Under the pieces are notes generated by a model. It was given only the letters and a program-made list of their open reading frames with translations. It was not told where the DNA came from and did no database searches. The translations under genes and the position numbers were made by a program. A DNA stretch of 64,000 bases, taken from contig NZ_CP079737.1 of assembly GCF_019916025.1 (NCBI RefSeq), forward strand, positions 2,728,001 through 2,792,000, given 5' to 3'. Positions 51,665 to 61,556 of this stretch are shown here, in pieces (position 1 is the stretch's first letter; every line of letters starts with the position of its first letter). Source of the DNA: Paraclostridium bifermentans (GTDB lineage: Bacteria > Bacillota > Clostridia > Peptostreptococcales > Peptostreptococcaceae).

Positions 51665-52804
51665 CTAAAACCTTTCTAATAAATCAAACCATTTTTTTGA
51701 TATATTTTCTTTTGAATACTTAAAAGAATTAGATTTACTTGATTTTCCCATAGCTTCCCTCATATCTGAATCATCTATAAGTTTAATTATCTTATTTGCC
51801 ATATCATTCTTATCTCTATTTTTTATTAAGTATCCATTTACACCTTCTTCAATTATTTCACAAGCACCTTTCGCACTATCAAATGCAATACAAGGCACTC
51901 CATATGACTGAGCTTCTATCAAAACTATTCCAAATGATTCTTCATACGATGCCATTGCATATATAGATGAATCTAATAATATCTTTCCTATATATTCTTT
52001 ACTTTGATATCCATGCAATATAATATTTTGAGAAATATTGTATCTTTCTATTTTTTCTTCTATCGATCTTTTTTCTTCTCCATCTCCAATTATATTAAGA
52101 ATCCAATTTTTTCTTTCTTTTACTACAATTTTAAATACATCTATTAAATCCTCAAATCCTTTTTCTTTTGACAACCTTCCTACAGATACTATGTTTTTAC
52201 TTTCAAGATTTGAAGAGTTTGTAGGTATATAATCTAAACTATGAGGTATATATACACATTTGATAGTTTTCCCTTCAAAGCACTTTGAATAAAACTTTGT
52301 CAGCTCTTCAGATACTGGCATGAAATAATCTATATTTTCACATGATTTAACTAATTTTTTTATATATTCATCGTTATATTTATGATGTGTATGTTCCTGT
52401 GCTATTTTTATTAATTTTTCACTTCCAAATCTAGATAATATTTCATTATGTTCTACTCTTGTAGATATCACAATCCCTGACTGAATATTTTTAACAGCTT
52501 CTATCATCTTTATTTTTTTTAGTCTCAGAATTTTACTACTTTTAAAACCTTCTTTTAGTATATTTACTATATTTTTTGAATGTATAGCTTCTTTAAATTC
52601 TTTTTTGTTTGGAGACAACGATTCATCCAGTAAATAAGTTATTTTTACTCTTTCATCTATATAAAAAGCAGGCTTATCATATAACTTATATACAGATATT
52701 ATTTCAACTGGATATTTTTCTATTAATATATTGCTCAGAGATGATATAGCTTTTTCTACACCACCATATCCTAAATGTAATGCTAGAATAGTTATTTTTT
52801 TCAA
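51665..52804 (-). CDS. GT4-family glycosyltransferase
   Basis: A 379-residue GT-B enzyme. The N-terminal domain has LHLGYGGVEKAISSLSNIL; the C-terminal, nucleotide-sugar half has SVGRLSKEKGFEDLIDVF, IIGDGEEKRSIEEK and YAMASYEESFGIVLIEAQSYGVPCIAFD, with the E-x7-E pattern of retaining GT4 enzymes. It should add a sugar to the growing lipid-linked polymer. Its sugar specificity cannot be read from sequence. Its ATG has GGGGGAGG upstream. It is in the middle of the cluster, between the GT32 and TagA-type genes. Confidence 0.9.
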   Translation of the reverse strand: MKKITILALHLGYGGVEKAISSLSNILIEKYPVEIISVYKLYDKPAFYIDERVKITYLLDESLSPNKKEFKEAIHSKNIVNILKEGFKSSKILRLKKIKMIEAVKNIQSGIVISTRVEHNEILSRFGSEKLIKIAQEHTHHKYNDEYIKKLVKSCENIDYFMPVSEELTKFYSKCFEGKTIKCVYIPHSLDYIPTNSSNLESKNIVSVGRLSKEKGFEDLIDVFKIVVKERKNWILNIIGDGEEKRSIEEKIERYNISQNIILHGYQSKEYIGKILLDSSIYAMASYEESFGIVLIEAQSYGVPCIAFDSAKGACEIIEEGVNGYLIKNRDKNDMANKIIKLIDDSDMREAMGKSSKSNSFKYSKENISKKWFDLLERF

Positions 52805-52836
52805 TATGCCACCTCCCCCATAAGGTTTTTTATTTA

Positions 52837-53550
52837 TTATTTAGATTTTAAATTCCTGTATTTTTCATACATCTTTAGTCTATTTTTATTAGTCAATCTT
52901 AGTTTTATGAACCTATTTAAATTTTTAACTAAATTACTTTGTCCTTCAAGCCAAGTTCCCGTAAATATGTGTATAGTTTTAGACTCTTTAGATGGATTGC
53001 ATAAAATATTATCTTTATATACCTTTATCCCATCTGCTAAAATTTGTTCTTTATTTCCTAGTTTACAATTATAATCTTCTATTAATATATCAGATACTGT
53101 TTTTGTATTAACTGCTTTATATTGATCATTTACATCAAATTCAAAAGACATATTATCATAATAGTCTAGCATTTTTTTTATAAATGGATGATTTTTTTCA
53201 GCTCCAAATACTGCCGTAAATGGGTAATCCGGATTTTCATACCCTACGAATGCTTTATTATCTAACAACTCTTCTAAGTTGTCTACTACCAATACATCTG
53301 TATCTAAATAGATTCCTCCATAATTATATATTGCATATGCTCTTATATAGTCACTTACATATGCCCATTTCTTAGCTTCATAAGCTTCTTTCACAAATCT
53401 ATTTGATTCTATATCAAAATTGTCCTCATTCCACTCTATTATCTCGTAATCTTTTAAGTGTTCTTTCCATGTTCTCATACATCTTTGTATATCTTTTGAT
53501 TTAGGATTCCCGCCTACCCAAACATAATGAATTTTTTTTGGTATTGACAT
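52837..53550 (-). CDS. GT32-family glycosyltransferase (OCH1-like)
   Basis: A 237-residue GT-A enzyme: IPKKIHYVWVGG at the start, WNEDNFD, AYVSDYIRAYAIYNYGGIYLDTDVLVVDN with the DxD metal-binding motif, and a C-terminal tail with His-Ile-Phe-Thr-Gly-Thr-Trp. GT32 enzymes transfer mannose, galactose or N-acetylhexosamines in capsules and wall polymers. I choose the ATG at 53548-53550 with AGAGGTGGAAT upstream. The gene sits in the glycan cluster with 32-base and 28-base gaps to its neighbours. Confidence 0.9.
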   Translation of the reverse strand: MSIPKKIHYVWVGGNPKSKDIQRCMRTWKEHLKDYEIIEWNEDNFDIESNRFVKEAYEAKKWAYVSDYIRAYAIYNYGGIYLDTDVLVVDNLEELLDNKAFVGYENPDYPFTAVFGAEKNHPFIKKMLDYYDNMSFEFDVNDQYKAVNTKTVSDILIEDYNCKLGNKEQILADGIKVYKDNILCNPSKESKTIHIFTGTWLEGQSNLVKNLNRFIKLRLTNKNRLKMYEKYRNLKSK

Positions 53551-53578
53551 ATATTCCACCTCTTTTTCTATTGTAAAA

Positions 53579-54754
53579 TTACTTGTTTACTTCTATTTCT
53601 ACATATGGATATATACATAAAAACTTAATTATATCTATAACTTTTGCTTTATCCTCTTCATCTTTAACTATTATCTTATCAAATCCAACAGACATTTCCT
53701 TTATTATATTTAAATATAAATCAGATAAGTTATCGTCTAGTAATCTTTTATTAAACAACCTCATATCTTTACCTTTATATATAAATTCGGATTCATCTAT
53801 CTTTTCTATATATATAGGTCTTTTGTTTTTATGCATATAAAAATTCACAATTCCATTTAAATAGGAATTGTTTTTATATTCATTATCAAACCTTTTTTCA
53901 ACTACAAATTTTATTATATTTCCTTTTTTATTTTCTTCCTTTTTAAAATATACAGGATTGAATGCTTGTCCAAATTTTAATTTATTTGCAATTCTGTATA
54001 TATAAAATTGAGCTTTATAAAAAGGAATTTTATAATATTTCATTAATCTAGTTAAAGTTCTTAATTCTCCATTTATAACATTAAGCTTTCCGATTTCATT
54101 ATTTATATAATTACCACCATGAACTCTGTATTTTAAAATTGGGAAATCTACATTTTTAACATTTAAAACTTCATCTTTATCAAATCCTAATCTTGTCCAA
54201 AATGGTATATTCCAAGTTAAGTAAGATTCTTTTACATTAGTTATAAAAACCTCTTTTTTAGCAAACATAACATCAACATATAAATTTCTTCCTAACCATA
54301 GCATCAACTTAGATAATGATTTATCTGCATTTTTGTATTTATTCACCGATTGAGTTCCACTTATATTGCTCTCTTCATCTATTATTGTTAAATCACCTAT
54401 AAAGGCATCAATATCTGGGTTAGCCTTAGCTTCTTTTACCATTTTCTCGAAGAAATCATTACTTGGTAATAAGTCATCTGAATGAAGTATGTAAACATAA
54501 TCCCCTTTTATATATTTTAACACATTCGATATTGCATTTAACTGGTCTTGGTTATTTTGATAATAATATTCTATCTTATCTCCATCTCCACTATTTAATT
54601 TATATGAATTAATTACTGACTCTACATTATCTGTAGAGCCATCATTTATAATTATTAGTTGCCAATTTTTATAAGTTTGTCCAGATATACTTTCTAAAGT
54701 TTCCTTTATACTCTCTGCATCATTATAAGTTGGCATTATTATTGAAATATTCAT
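53579..54754 (-). CDS. GT2-family glycosyltransferase
   Basis: About 391 residues; ISIIMPTYNDAESIKETLESI at the N-terminus, LIIINDGSTDNVESVIN, and YILHSDDLLPSNDFFEK with the DD metal motif are the GT2/GT-A signatures (about residues 1-110). The C-terminal 190 residues are a charged helical tail not recognised as a standard domain. It probably adds a sugar to the polymer backbone or side chain. I take the ATG at 54752-54754, 9 bases after GGAG, overlapping the end of the upstream polymerase gene by 32 bases. Confidence 0.88.
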   Translation of the reverse strand: MNISIIMPTYNDAESIKETLESISGQTYKNWQLIIINDGSTDNVESVINSYKLNSGDGDKIEYYYQNNQDQLNAISNVLKYIKGDYVYILHSDDLLPSNDFFEKMVKEAKANPDIDAFIGDLTIIDEESNISGTQSVNKYKNADKSLSKLMLWLGRNLYVDVMFAKKEVFITNVKESYLTWNIPFWTRLGFDKDEVLNVKNVDFPILKYRVHGGNYINNEIGKLNVINGELRTLTRLMKYYKIPFYKAQFYIYRIANKLKFGQAFNPVYFKKEENKKGNIIKFVVEKRFDNEYKNNSYLNGIVNFYMHKNKRPIYIEKIDESEFIYKGKDMRLFNKRLLDDNLSDLYLNIIKEMSVGFDKIIVKDEEDKAKVIDIIKFLCIYPYVEIEVNK

Positions 54755-56168
54755 TTTTATCATCTCCATAATAGACTTTATTGTATAACATTATCATAGG
54801 TATTATTATATAAATACTTACTCCAGGTGCAGTTAAGACATGTCCTGCAAAACTTGCTATACCTAATCCAAGTAAAAGTGATACTATACATACAAAAGTA
54901 TCTATATCCTTTAAATTTTTAATATTTATAATTAATCCTCTAATGATGATACCCATTATTATTAAAAACGGTGCAAAGTATAATGAACTACCAATTATAC
55001 CATGTCTATAAAATATGTCTTGGAAGTCTAATTCTATTGTTTTGTCCGTATGCATTTCACCTTGTATGTTTATTATAACATGTCCTATTCCAATTAATTT
55101 TTCGGTAATAGTTCCATTTTTAAATCTAGTTTTAACTTCTTGTGCAAATGCATCTCTATTGCTTAACAATGCATCTAATCCGCTTTCTGTTACATGTGGA
55201 TTACCTTCTGGAATAACTTCTTCAGGTTCATCTTCAACTAATACCTCTTGAGATGATTCATTATTTGTTTTTTCTATTGATTTATTTTTACTTGTAAATT
55301 TTTCAATATATTGGTGAATTATAGGTCCATAGTTAAATTCTATATTTTGGTATACAGGTGATTTGTAAAATATAATACAAAATGCTAATCCCATACCTAC
55401 TAGTGAAACTACAACTTTCTTATAATTTATACTATTAGGCGTTTTTACATTCCTGTTTATTATGCACTGTATTACACTGTAAATAAACACTAAACCTATG
55501 CTACCTACAAATCCTAAAAATGGCACTTTTGTTCCTATATATAACGAAACGAATATACATAAAAGTATTGACATTAAATTTACAATATTAAATTTATTTT
55601 GGATAAAATTAACTATAGTAAATGGAATTAATATAGCTATTACTGATCCAATTTCATTTGCTGCAAAGAACCAACCTATAGATCCAGCACCATATAAATA
55701 ATCATTATAACTTCTATAGTATGTTCCTGTTATAGTTGCAATAAATATCACACCAGTGTACATAATAAGGATATAAGTTAAAAATTTATTTGAAATTTTT
55801 ATTTTATTTTGTTTGTTATATATAAACAATCCCATAAGTACTATAGGAAAATAAAATAACTTAACTACGCCTTTAGCCTCAGTTATTACAAATCTAATTT
55901 CTTTTGTTGCAAAGTTAAATCCAATAAAAATTACTAAGTAAATAAATGTAATAATGAAAATAGCTCTAAATATTTTATATAGGGTTTCTTTTGGTCTATA
56001 TACAAATAATCCATAAATGAACATGTATCCCATAAACAAACTTCGTGATATTATACCCACTGTTAGTGGTAATGTCATACTTCTAGACATCATAGATGTT
56101 ATTAAGTCTAGTACTGGTTGTAAAAATATAAAAGCATAAATAATTCTTATGTCAAAAAATCTTAACAT
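54723..56168 (-). CDS. Wzy/WaaL-like membrane protein 1 (O-antigen ligase family)
   Basis: A 481-residue polytopic protein with about ten to twelve helices and a large extracellular loop (about residues 275-355) containing an acidic Glu/Pro stretch. The pattern DFQDIFYRHGIIGSSLYF resembles the Wzy_C-type motif of polymerases and ligases. It probably polymerises or transfers lipid-linked repeat units outside the membrane. It is a tandem paralogue of the protein at 56162: both start with a QPVLD motif in the first helix. The start overlaps that gene by 7 bases. Confidence 0.75.
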   Translation of the reverse strand: MLRFFDIRIIYAFIFLQPVLDLITSMMSRSMTLPLTVGIISRSLFMGYMFIYGLFVYRPKETLYKIFRAIFIITFIYLVIFIGFNFATKEIRFVITEAKGVVKLFYFPIVLMGLFIYNKQNKIKISNKFLTYILIMYTGVIFIATITGTYYRSYNDYLYGAGSIGWFFAANEIGSVIAILIPFTIVNFIQNKFNIVNLMSILLCIFVSLYIGTKVPFLGFVGSIGLVFIYSVIQCIINRNVKTPNSINYKKVVVSLVGMGLAFCIIFYKSPVYQNIEFNYGPIIHQYIEKFTSKNKSIEKTNNESSQEVLVEDEPEEVIPEGNPHVTESGLDALLSNRDAFAQEVKTRFKNGTITEKLIGIGHVIINIQGEMHTDKTIELDFQDIFYRHGIIGSSLYFAPFLIIMGIIIRGLIINIKNLKDIDTFVCIVSLLLGLGIASFAGHVLTAPGVSIYIIIPMIMLYNKVYYGDDKNEYFNNNANL

Positions 56169-57679
56169 ACATTTCCTCCTTTTTTAAATACAATATTAAT
56201 TAAATTTCCTAAAACAAATCCCATTATAATAGTTACAGTTAATGAATCTAAAACATTTCCACTATAATAAGATACACCTAATGCAAATAATGTAGCAAAA
56301 CATATCATAGTATTTTCAATACTTATTCTTTTTTTTATTTTCATTAAAATAAATATTATACTACTTAGTGTAACTCCAATGTATGGACCTAAAAATATAA
56401 TTACTCCTATAATTCCTAGAGAATAGTACTGTGAAACAAAATCTCTTTCTAAATTATAAATGTTTTGAGTTCTAGAAAAAGTTAATCCTAAATATTTATC
56501 TTTTGGATTATCATTTATGTCCATAACTCTTTGCAACATTTTTTGCTCTAAATTTCTCCAGTCTAGTCGCTCAAAAACCGGTAAATTTATTACTTCAACC
56601 CAAAATTCTGGATCATATTTATAAGGATATGATTTTGTTATAAAATATTTGTTTACCATAAGATCTCTATAATTAGCTTCAATATATTTTATCATAGAAT
56701 CCTTATTGTCCATTACAGACTCATCAAATTCTAATTTTCTTTCTACTTTTGCATTGTTTATTCTTATATTGTAAGATGTTTTCTCCCTATTTATAGATGG
56801 TGCCTTTGTTATTAATAAACCTAATACACATATACTAATACCGACCATAATAAGTATTTTTTTATTTATTATGTTTTTCCTTCTTATTAAGCCAACTATT
56901 ATTAAAAACATCACAAAAACAGATAAATCTATAATAACTCCATAAAGTGCAACCTTTGTACCTAGCATAACCATTGCAAATATTGTAACTATTATTATTA
57001 CTAGATTGGTTAGAGTGCTTTTATTTACATAAATAACCAGCATTATAGGTAATAAAAATACAAGCAATGCCGCTATCTGATTTGCAAAATTAAATATTCC
57101 TTTAGATGCTAACGCTGAATAGTTATATTTGTCATATGCTCCAGTGAACCATCCAATTACATTATCTTTGATTATCTTGTTGTTGTATGATCCTAGCGAT
57201 ATTTTTAGTATATTTGTTATAAATATAGTTCCTGATATTAAAAACAATGTCCACTTTGTAGTAATTTCAAAGTATTCTTTTTTCATATTAGATTTATACG
57301 TAATAAAAATTATAGATATCGGTATTGACATTCTTGCTAAATATGAAAGTTCATTTTTAACTGAGTATCCGAAATTTCCAGGAACTAAAGAATTAAAATC
57401 ACTAGCATTTAAAATATGAGCTCCCGAGTAAACAAAAATCATGGATAAATATATGCAAATAAAAATCCATTTTTTTTTATCTTTCAATGTGATTAATGTT
57501 AATATAAGCAGTATACCTGTTATAGCTACTCTAGCTATAGTAGCTGGAGAGAATCCAAACATATTTACTACTTTATCCGTATAAAGATAATATATATCTA
57601 ATACTGGTTGAATTAAAATAAAAGCTATTAATAAATAGCACTTTATTTTATTAATTTTAAAAATTTGTTCTGTATTCAT
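56162..57679 (-). CDS. Wzy/WaaL-like membrane protein 2 (O-antigen ligase family)
   Basis: A 505-residue polytopic protein of the same family as the gene after it; the first helix reads LIAFILIQPVLDIYYLY. A large hydrophilic loop (about residues 305-400) and the motif LERDFVSQYYSLGIIGVIIFLG match the polymerase/ligase pattern. Two such genes in tandem could divide polymerisation and ligation. It is the first of the densely packed block that runs down to 47338; the 186-base gap upstream contains a hairpin and perhaps a promoter. Confidence 0.75.
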   Translation of the reverse strand: MNTEQIFKINKIKCYLLIAFILIQPVLDIYYLYTDKVVNMFGFSPATIARVAITGILLILTLITLKDKKKWIFICIYLSMIFVYSGAHILNASDFNSLVPGNFGYSVKNELSYLARMSIPISIIFITYKSNMKKEYFEITTKWTLFLISGTIFITNILKISLGSYNNKIIKDNVIGWFTGAYDKYNYSALASKGIFNFANQIAALLVFLLPIMLVIYVNKSTLTNLVIIIVTIFAMVMLGTKVALYGVIIDLSVFVMFLIIVGLIRRKNIINKKILIMVGISICVLGLLITKAPSINREKTSYNIRINNAKVERKLEFDESVMDNKDSMIKYIEANYRDLMVNKYFITKSYPYKYDPEFWVEVINLPVFERLDWRNLEQKMLQRVMDINDNPKDKYLGLTFSRTQNIYNLERDFVSQYYSLGIIGVIIFLGPYIGVTLSSIIFILMKIKKRISIENTMICFATLFALGVSYYSGNVLDSLTVTIIMGFVLGNLINIVFKKGGNVC

Positions 57680-57755
57680 ACCATTCTCCTTTGATATATC
57701 TACATATATTACTTTTTTATTTTAACATAAATGTAAATATCTTACTAACATAAAT

Positions 57756-57786
57756 ATAACCCCTATTATTTTATATAGAGGTTATA
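57756..57786. terminator. Hairpin after csaB
   Basis: ATAACCCCTA and TAGAGGTTAT pair with one mismatch around an 11-base AT loop, between csaB and the polymerase block. The T-run is stronger on the plus strand; on the minus strand it may be a weak terminator. Confidence 0.5.
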
Positions 57787-57865
57787 TTTTTCATTTTATA
57801 AACTAATAATTTTTATTGATTCCATGTTAAATTTATTGTTTATTTAATATTAATTGGAATCAATG

Positions 57866-58930
57866 TTATTTATATTCTTTAAACGTATTTATAGCTTTAT
57901 TTGCAGTTAATTTTGCAGTTGCTTTTAAATACCTTGTATTGCTTTCTAGCTTAGCTTTTACAGATTCATAATTACTCACTATATATAAAGCTTCTTTTGT
58001 TAAATCTTCTACTTTTATTCCTTCTTCTACATTTCCTATACACGGCTGATTTACAAGTTTCAAATATGAGTCAACTTTAGGGTCATAAGAAATCCCTATC
58101 ATAGGTGTTCCTACATTACCCGCAAATATAAGAGCATGCAACCTCATCCCTATCATCAATTTAGATTCTCTTATGTACTTTAATTTTTTTTCTATATTCA
58201 TTTTATATGGAAGAATTTCAACTTTACAATTTATCATGCTAGCCAATTTTATAGAGGTTTCTTCATCTAATTTTCCATGCATAGGAAGTAATTTTATTTC
58301 AATTCCTTCTTTATGGATATTCCCACAAAATAATGCAATATCTTTTAGATAATTTTCTTTATTATTCCAATCTCTGACACTTATAATTATATAGTCATTT
58401 ACTTTTGATTTTATATCCGTGCTTTTAAAGTCCAGTCCCATAACTGGATCGGGCACTATATCTACTCTATTTTTTACTCCGATAGATTTTATAAGTTCAA
58501 ATGAATCTTTATCTCTTAGCGAAATATATTCTACTTTATTTAAAAAATGTTTTACGATTTTTTTATTTATTTTCTTATTTATAGGTCCTACCCCTTGAGC
58601 ATATACAAATACAGGTTTATTAATTAAATTTGCAAGCCCCATTATAAATGTATAATATAATATACTTCTTGAACTAGTAATATCCTGTAATAGGCTTCCT
58701 CCTCCGCTTATAAGTCCATCACTATTTTGAAGTTCTTTATATATAGTTTTTATACTCCACCTATTTATAGCATTTACATTGTAATTTTTTTGAGTTTCTG
58801 ATGGATTACTCGATAAAACAGTTATCTCTATGTCTTTATCCTGTTCTTTTAATGCCATTATTATAGATTTTAATATAGCTTCATCACCTATATTATCAAA
58901 TCCATAATATCCAGAAATCACTACTTTCAT
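57866..58930 (-). CDS. csaB: Polysaccharide pyruvyl transferase CsaB
   Basis: A 354-residue GT-B-like enzyme that transfers pyruvate from PEP to ManNAc in the secondary cell-wall polymer, making the ketal recognised by SLH domains. Family blocks: ISGYYGFDNIGDEAIL at the N-terminus, SGGGSLLQDITSSRS, VYAQGVGPI, LRDKDSFELIK, and GMRLHALIFAGNVGTPMIGISYDPKVD near the end. The SLH-bearing proteins at 59832 and 27262 are the expected users. It lies directly downstream of the initiating transferase, with a hairpin between, and next to the SLH gene and secA2. Confidence 0.95.
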   Translation of the reverse strand: MKVVISGYYGFDNIGDEAILKSIIMALKEQDKDIEITVLSSNPSETQKNYNVNAINRWSIKTIYKELQNSDGLISGGGSLLQDITSSRSILYYTFIMGLANLINKPVFVYAQGVGPINKKINKKIVKHFLNKVEYISLRDKDSFELIKSIGVKNRVDIVPDPVMGLDFKSTDIKSKVNDYIIISVRDWNNKENYLKDIALFCGNIHKEGIEIKLLPMHGKLDEETSIKLASMINCKVEILPYKMNIEKKLKYIRESKLMIGMRLHALIFAGNVGTPMIGISYDPKVDSYLKLVNQPCIGNVEEGIKVEDLTKEALYIVSNYESVKAKLESNTRYLKATAKLTANKAINTFKEYK

Positions 58931-58963
58931 TTTTGCCTCCCTAATAGCTTTTATAAATATTAA

Positions 58964-58988
58964 AACCTATTGTTCAAAACAATAGGTT
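58964..58988 (-). terminator. Terminator between the sugar transferase gene and csaB
   Basis: AACCTATTGTT (58964-58974) and AACAATAGGTT (58978-58988), a perfect 11-base stem, 3-base loop, then TTTTAATATTT on the minus strand. csaB starts about 33 bases further on. Confidence 0.7.
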
Positions 58989-59000
58989 ATAATATAATTT

Positions 59001-59615
59001 CTAAGATTTTATATCGGATCTTTTTATAACTTTGAAAATTGTCATTAAAATTATATATATATCTAACCTGAAACTTCTTTTAGTTAAATATTCATAATCA
59101 TATTTAACTTTTTCTTCATCCCCTATGTTGTCTCTTCCATTAATTTGAGCCCATCCAGTTATCCCTGGTAACAAAGAATCTACATTGTATTCTTTTCTTA
59201 ACTGTATAAGTCCTAGTTCATTTAATATTACAGGTCTTGGACCAACTATACTCATATCGCCCTTTAATATATTAAATAGCTGTGGAAGTTCATCTATACT
59301 GGTTTTTCTTATGAATTTACCTATTCTGGTTATAAATGCATCAGCATCTTTAAAATCATTGGTACTTTTGTTTGGCGCATCTATTCTCATACTTCTAAAC
59401 TTATATATATAAAATGGTTCACTTTCTCTTCCTGCCCTCATTTGCTTAAATATCACTGGACCTTTAGATTCGATTTTTATAAGTATTGCTGTTATTAAAA
59501 ATACAGGAGATAATATTATAATTCCTATTAAAGACATAAAAATATCTATAAGTCTCTTTGACATAGCGTACCTACTCTTTTTATTGTAATCTTCTACAAT
59601 AACTTTATTTTCCAC
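59001..59615 (-). CDS. Initiating sugar-phosphate (phosphoglycosyl) transferase
   Basis: A 204-residue monotopic bacterial sugar transferase: one membrane helix (about residues 22-45, RLIDIFMSLIGIIILSPVF) and the catalytic part with FKQMRAGRESEPFYIYKFRSMR, KTSIDELPQLFNILKGDMSIVGPRP and LLPGITGWAQINGRD. Its DE pair in SIDELPQ is the nucleophile/cofactor site. These enzymes place the first sugar-phosphate on undecaprenyl phosphate. The gene starts with GTG (59613-59615), 5-6 bases after AAGGAGGG. It probably starts the polymer whose later sugars are added by the GTs downstream. Confidence 0.93.
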   Translation of the reverse strand: MENKVIVEDYNKKSRYAMSKRLIDIFMSLIGIIILSPVFLITAILIKIESKGPVIFKQMRAGRESEPFYIYKFRSMRIDAPNKSTNDFKDADAFITRIGKFIRKTSIDELPQLFNILKGDMSIVGPRPVILNELGLIQLRKEYNVDSLLPGITGWAQINGRDNIGDEEKVKYDYEYLTKRSFRLDIYIILMTIFKVIKRSDIKS

Positions 59616-59770
59616 AAATACCCTCCTTAATAAAAAATATTTGTTATCTTTCGTTGTTTTTTAACATTATTCTTCACTTTATTTTATCATTTTAATCATA
59701 ATTTGTATATATTTTTGATTACATTTTAATGTCATTTTTTACCATTTTAAAATCTTTAAATTAATATATA

Positions 59771-59810
59771 ATAAAAAAGAGTTTACTTTATAAAGTAAAC
59801 TCTTTTTTAT
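59771..59810. terminator. 40-bp perfect palindrome, terminator of the SLH gene
   Basis: Bases 59771-59790 are the exact reverse complement of 59791-59810; the T/A tracts allow use in either direction. It lies 21 bases after the SLH gene's stop. Confidence 0.9.
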
Positions 59811-59831
59811 CATATGTTAATTATATATTTA

Positions 59832-61331
59832 TTATTTTTCAATAGCTACAGTTGTACGCGCATTTGAATTAGTTAACATAACTATAGATTCAGCTCTAGT
59901 TATATTGTTTTCAGGTCTAAATGTATTATCTTCATATCCATTTATAACCTTATCATTTTTATCTTTAGCTGATTCTTTAGATAAAGTGTTAACAGCTCCA
60001 TCTGCCCAAACTGCTATAGTTTTATCATCTTTAAATGCTGTTTTTGTATCTATTGGTTTTCCTGTATTAGAATAGAACTTATCTACATCCTTACCACCAT
60101 TAATAGCTTTAGCTATCATTACAGCAGCTTCTTGTCTTGTTATAGTATCATCTGGTCTGAAAGTTCCATTTCCATCACCTTTTACTATTCCTAATGATGC
60201 TAATGTAGCTACATCTTTATAGAACCAATCTGAAGGATTTACGTCTGAGAAGTTTTCTTTTAAATCTGCTTCTTTAACTGATTCTCCTCTTAATTGAACT
60301 AACATTCTTGCGAATTCAGCTCTTGTTACATTCCCATTTAATTTTAAAGTATGGTCTTCATATCCTTTTAATTGTCCATTGTATAAAGCATTCATTACTG
60401 CAGGTTCAGCCCAAGATAATTCTGGTTGTTTTAATGAATTTAAATCTTTAATTTCTGATATATTTACAAAACCTTCAAATTTATTCGCCTTGAATACATC
60501 ATAATTTTGTAATACAACATCACCTAATTTTTCTTTACTTTCTTTATCATATACAGTTATAGTTCTATCTATATGATCATTTCCATTATATTTTTCTGAT
60601 GATTTAGTGTATGTATTATTATCATTATATGTTTTGCTTAAATCATATGCAACTTTATTTAATTCTACTATATCTTCTTTTTTAATTACATCAAATGTTT
60701 TAGTTTCAAAAGTTGGTAATTTAGCTGCATCTTGTTCTAGTTTCATATTTGTAAATGTATATGAAATTGGAGAAGCATACTCTGCTGGCGCTCCGTCTAC
60801 TCTTGTTAAAGTTACTGTTACTTTAGTTTGAGCAGATGATTTCGTTTCTTCTTTTTTTACATCATAAACATTAACTTGTTTACCGTCTTTGTTGAATGTA
60901 AGTTTTGAAAATTGTTCTATAGCTTCATTAGCATCTGTTAAAGCTTTTTTAGCAGCTTCTATTTTAGTCTTGCTTTCGCTTAATTCTTTTTCATCCATTT
61001 TTGTAGCTACAAGGTATGTTGCTGTTGTAGATTTTACATCATCTCCAACTTTTCCATCCATATATAATATCTCTTGGTTATCATTTAATTTTGAAGTATC
61101 ATCTTTAGTAACTGTAGTTCCATTCATATTGTAAACTTCAGTATACTTCATAGTTGCAACATTTTTTCCATCAGCTAAAGCCATATTTATCTCGTTGATA
61201 TTTTTTTGATTTTGTACTGCCTCTTGAGTTTGTTGTGCATCAGTTTTCTCATCTGCATGAGCTACTACTGGAGCTACTCCCCCAAACATCATAGCAGCTG
61301 CCATAGCTGTTGCTAAATTTTTCTTTTTCAT
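59832..61331 (-). CDS. SLH-domain S-layer-type surface protein
   Basis: A 499-residue secreted protein. A signal peptide (residues 1-26, ending VVAHA) is followed by a unique, Lys/Thr/Asp-rich N-terminal region (about 27-305). Three SLH repeats fill 305-490: a divergent first (GYEDHTLKLNGNVTRAEFARM), a canonical second (FSDVNPSDWFYKDV...TRQEAAVM) and a third with a charged insertion before INGYEDNTFRPENNITRAES. SLH domains bind pyruvylated wall polymer. It sits between secA2 and the polymer genes and has a consensus promoter, the setting of a main surface-layer protein, but abundance is inferred. No CWB2 repeat is present. Confidence 0.9.
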   Translation of the reverse strand: MKKKNLATAMAAAMMFGGVAPVVAHADEKTDAQQTQEAVQNQKNINEINMALADGKNVATMKYTEVYNMNGTTVTKDDTSKLNDNQEILYMDGKVGDDVKSTTATYLVATKMDEKELSESKTKIEAAKKALTDANEAIEQFSKLTFNKDGKQVNVYDVKKEETKSSAQTKVTVTLTRVDGAPAEYASPISYTFTNMKLEQDAAKLPTFETKTFDVIKKEDIVELNKVAYDLSKTYNDNNTYTKSSEKYNGNDHIDRTITVYDKESKEKLGDVVLQNYDVFKANKFEGFVNISEIKDLNSLKQPELSWAEPAVMNALYNGQLKGYEDHTLKLNGNVTRAEFARMLVQLRGESVKEADLKENFSDVNPSDWFYKDVATLASLGIVKGDGNGTFRPDDTITRQEAAVMIAKAINGGKDVDKFYSNTGKPIDTKTAFKDDKTIAVWADGAVNTLSKESAKDKNDKVINGYEDNTFRPENNITRAESIVMLTNSNARTTVAIEK

Positions 61332-61412
61332 AATAAATTCCCTCCATAATTCCTAAATAATTTATCTCTCTAATCAATTATTTGATATTTCCATCATATT
61401 TCTCACAATTTT

Positions 61413-61441
61413 ATATTACCTTATTTTTCCAATTTTATCAA
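61413..61441 (-). promoter_or_regulatory. Consensus promoter of the SLH protein gene
   Basis: On the minus strand: TTGATA (61441-61436), 17-base spacer, TAATAT (61418-61413), about 80 bases before the ATG, giving a leader of roughly 75 bases with a GGAGGG ribosome site. Confidence 0.8.
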
Positions 61442-61556
61442 TGATTATTTTCCTTTTTTTTCCAGTTATTTTTTTATTCCTTTAGGTTTATTTTTTTTTC
61501 ATTTTAAGTTATAATAAAATGTACATTAGAAAATATCTCTCTAATGTATTTCTCAC

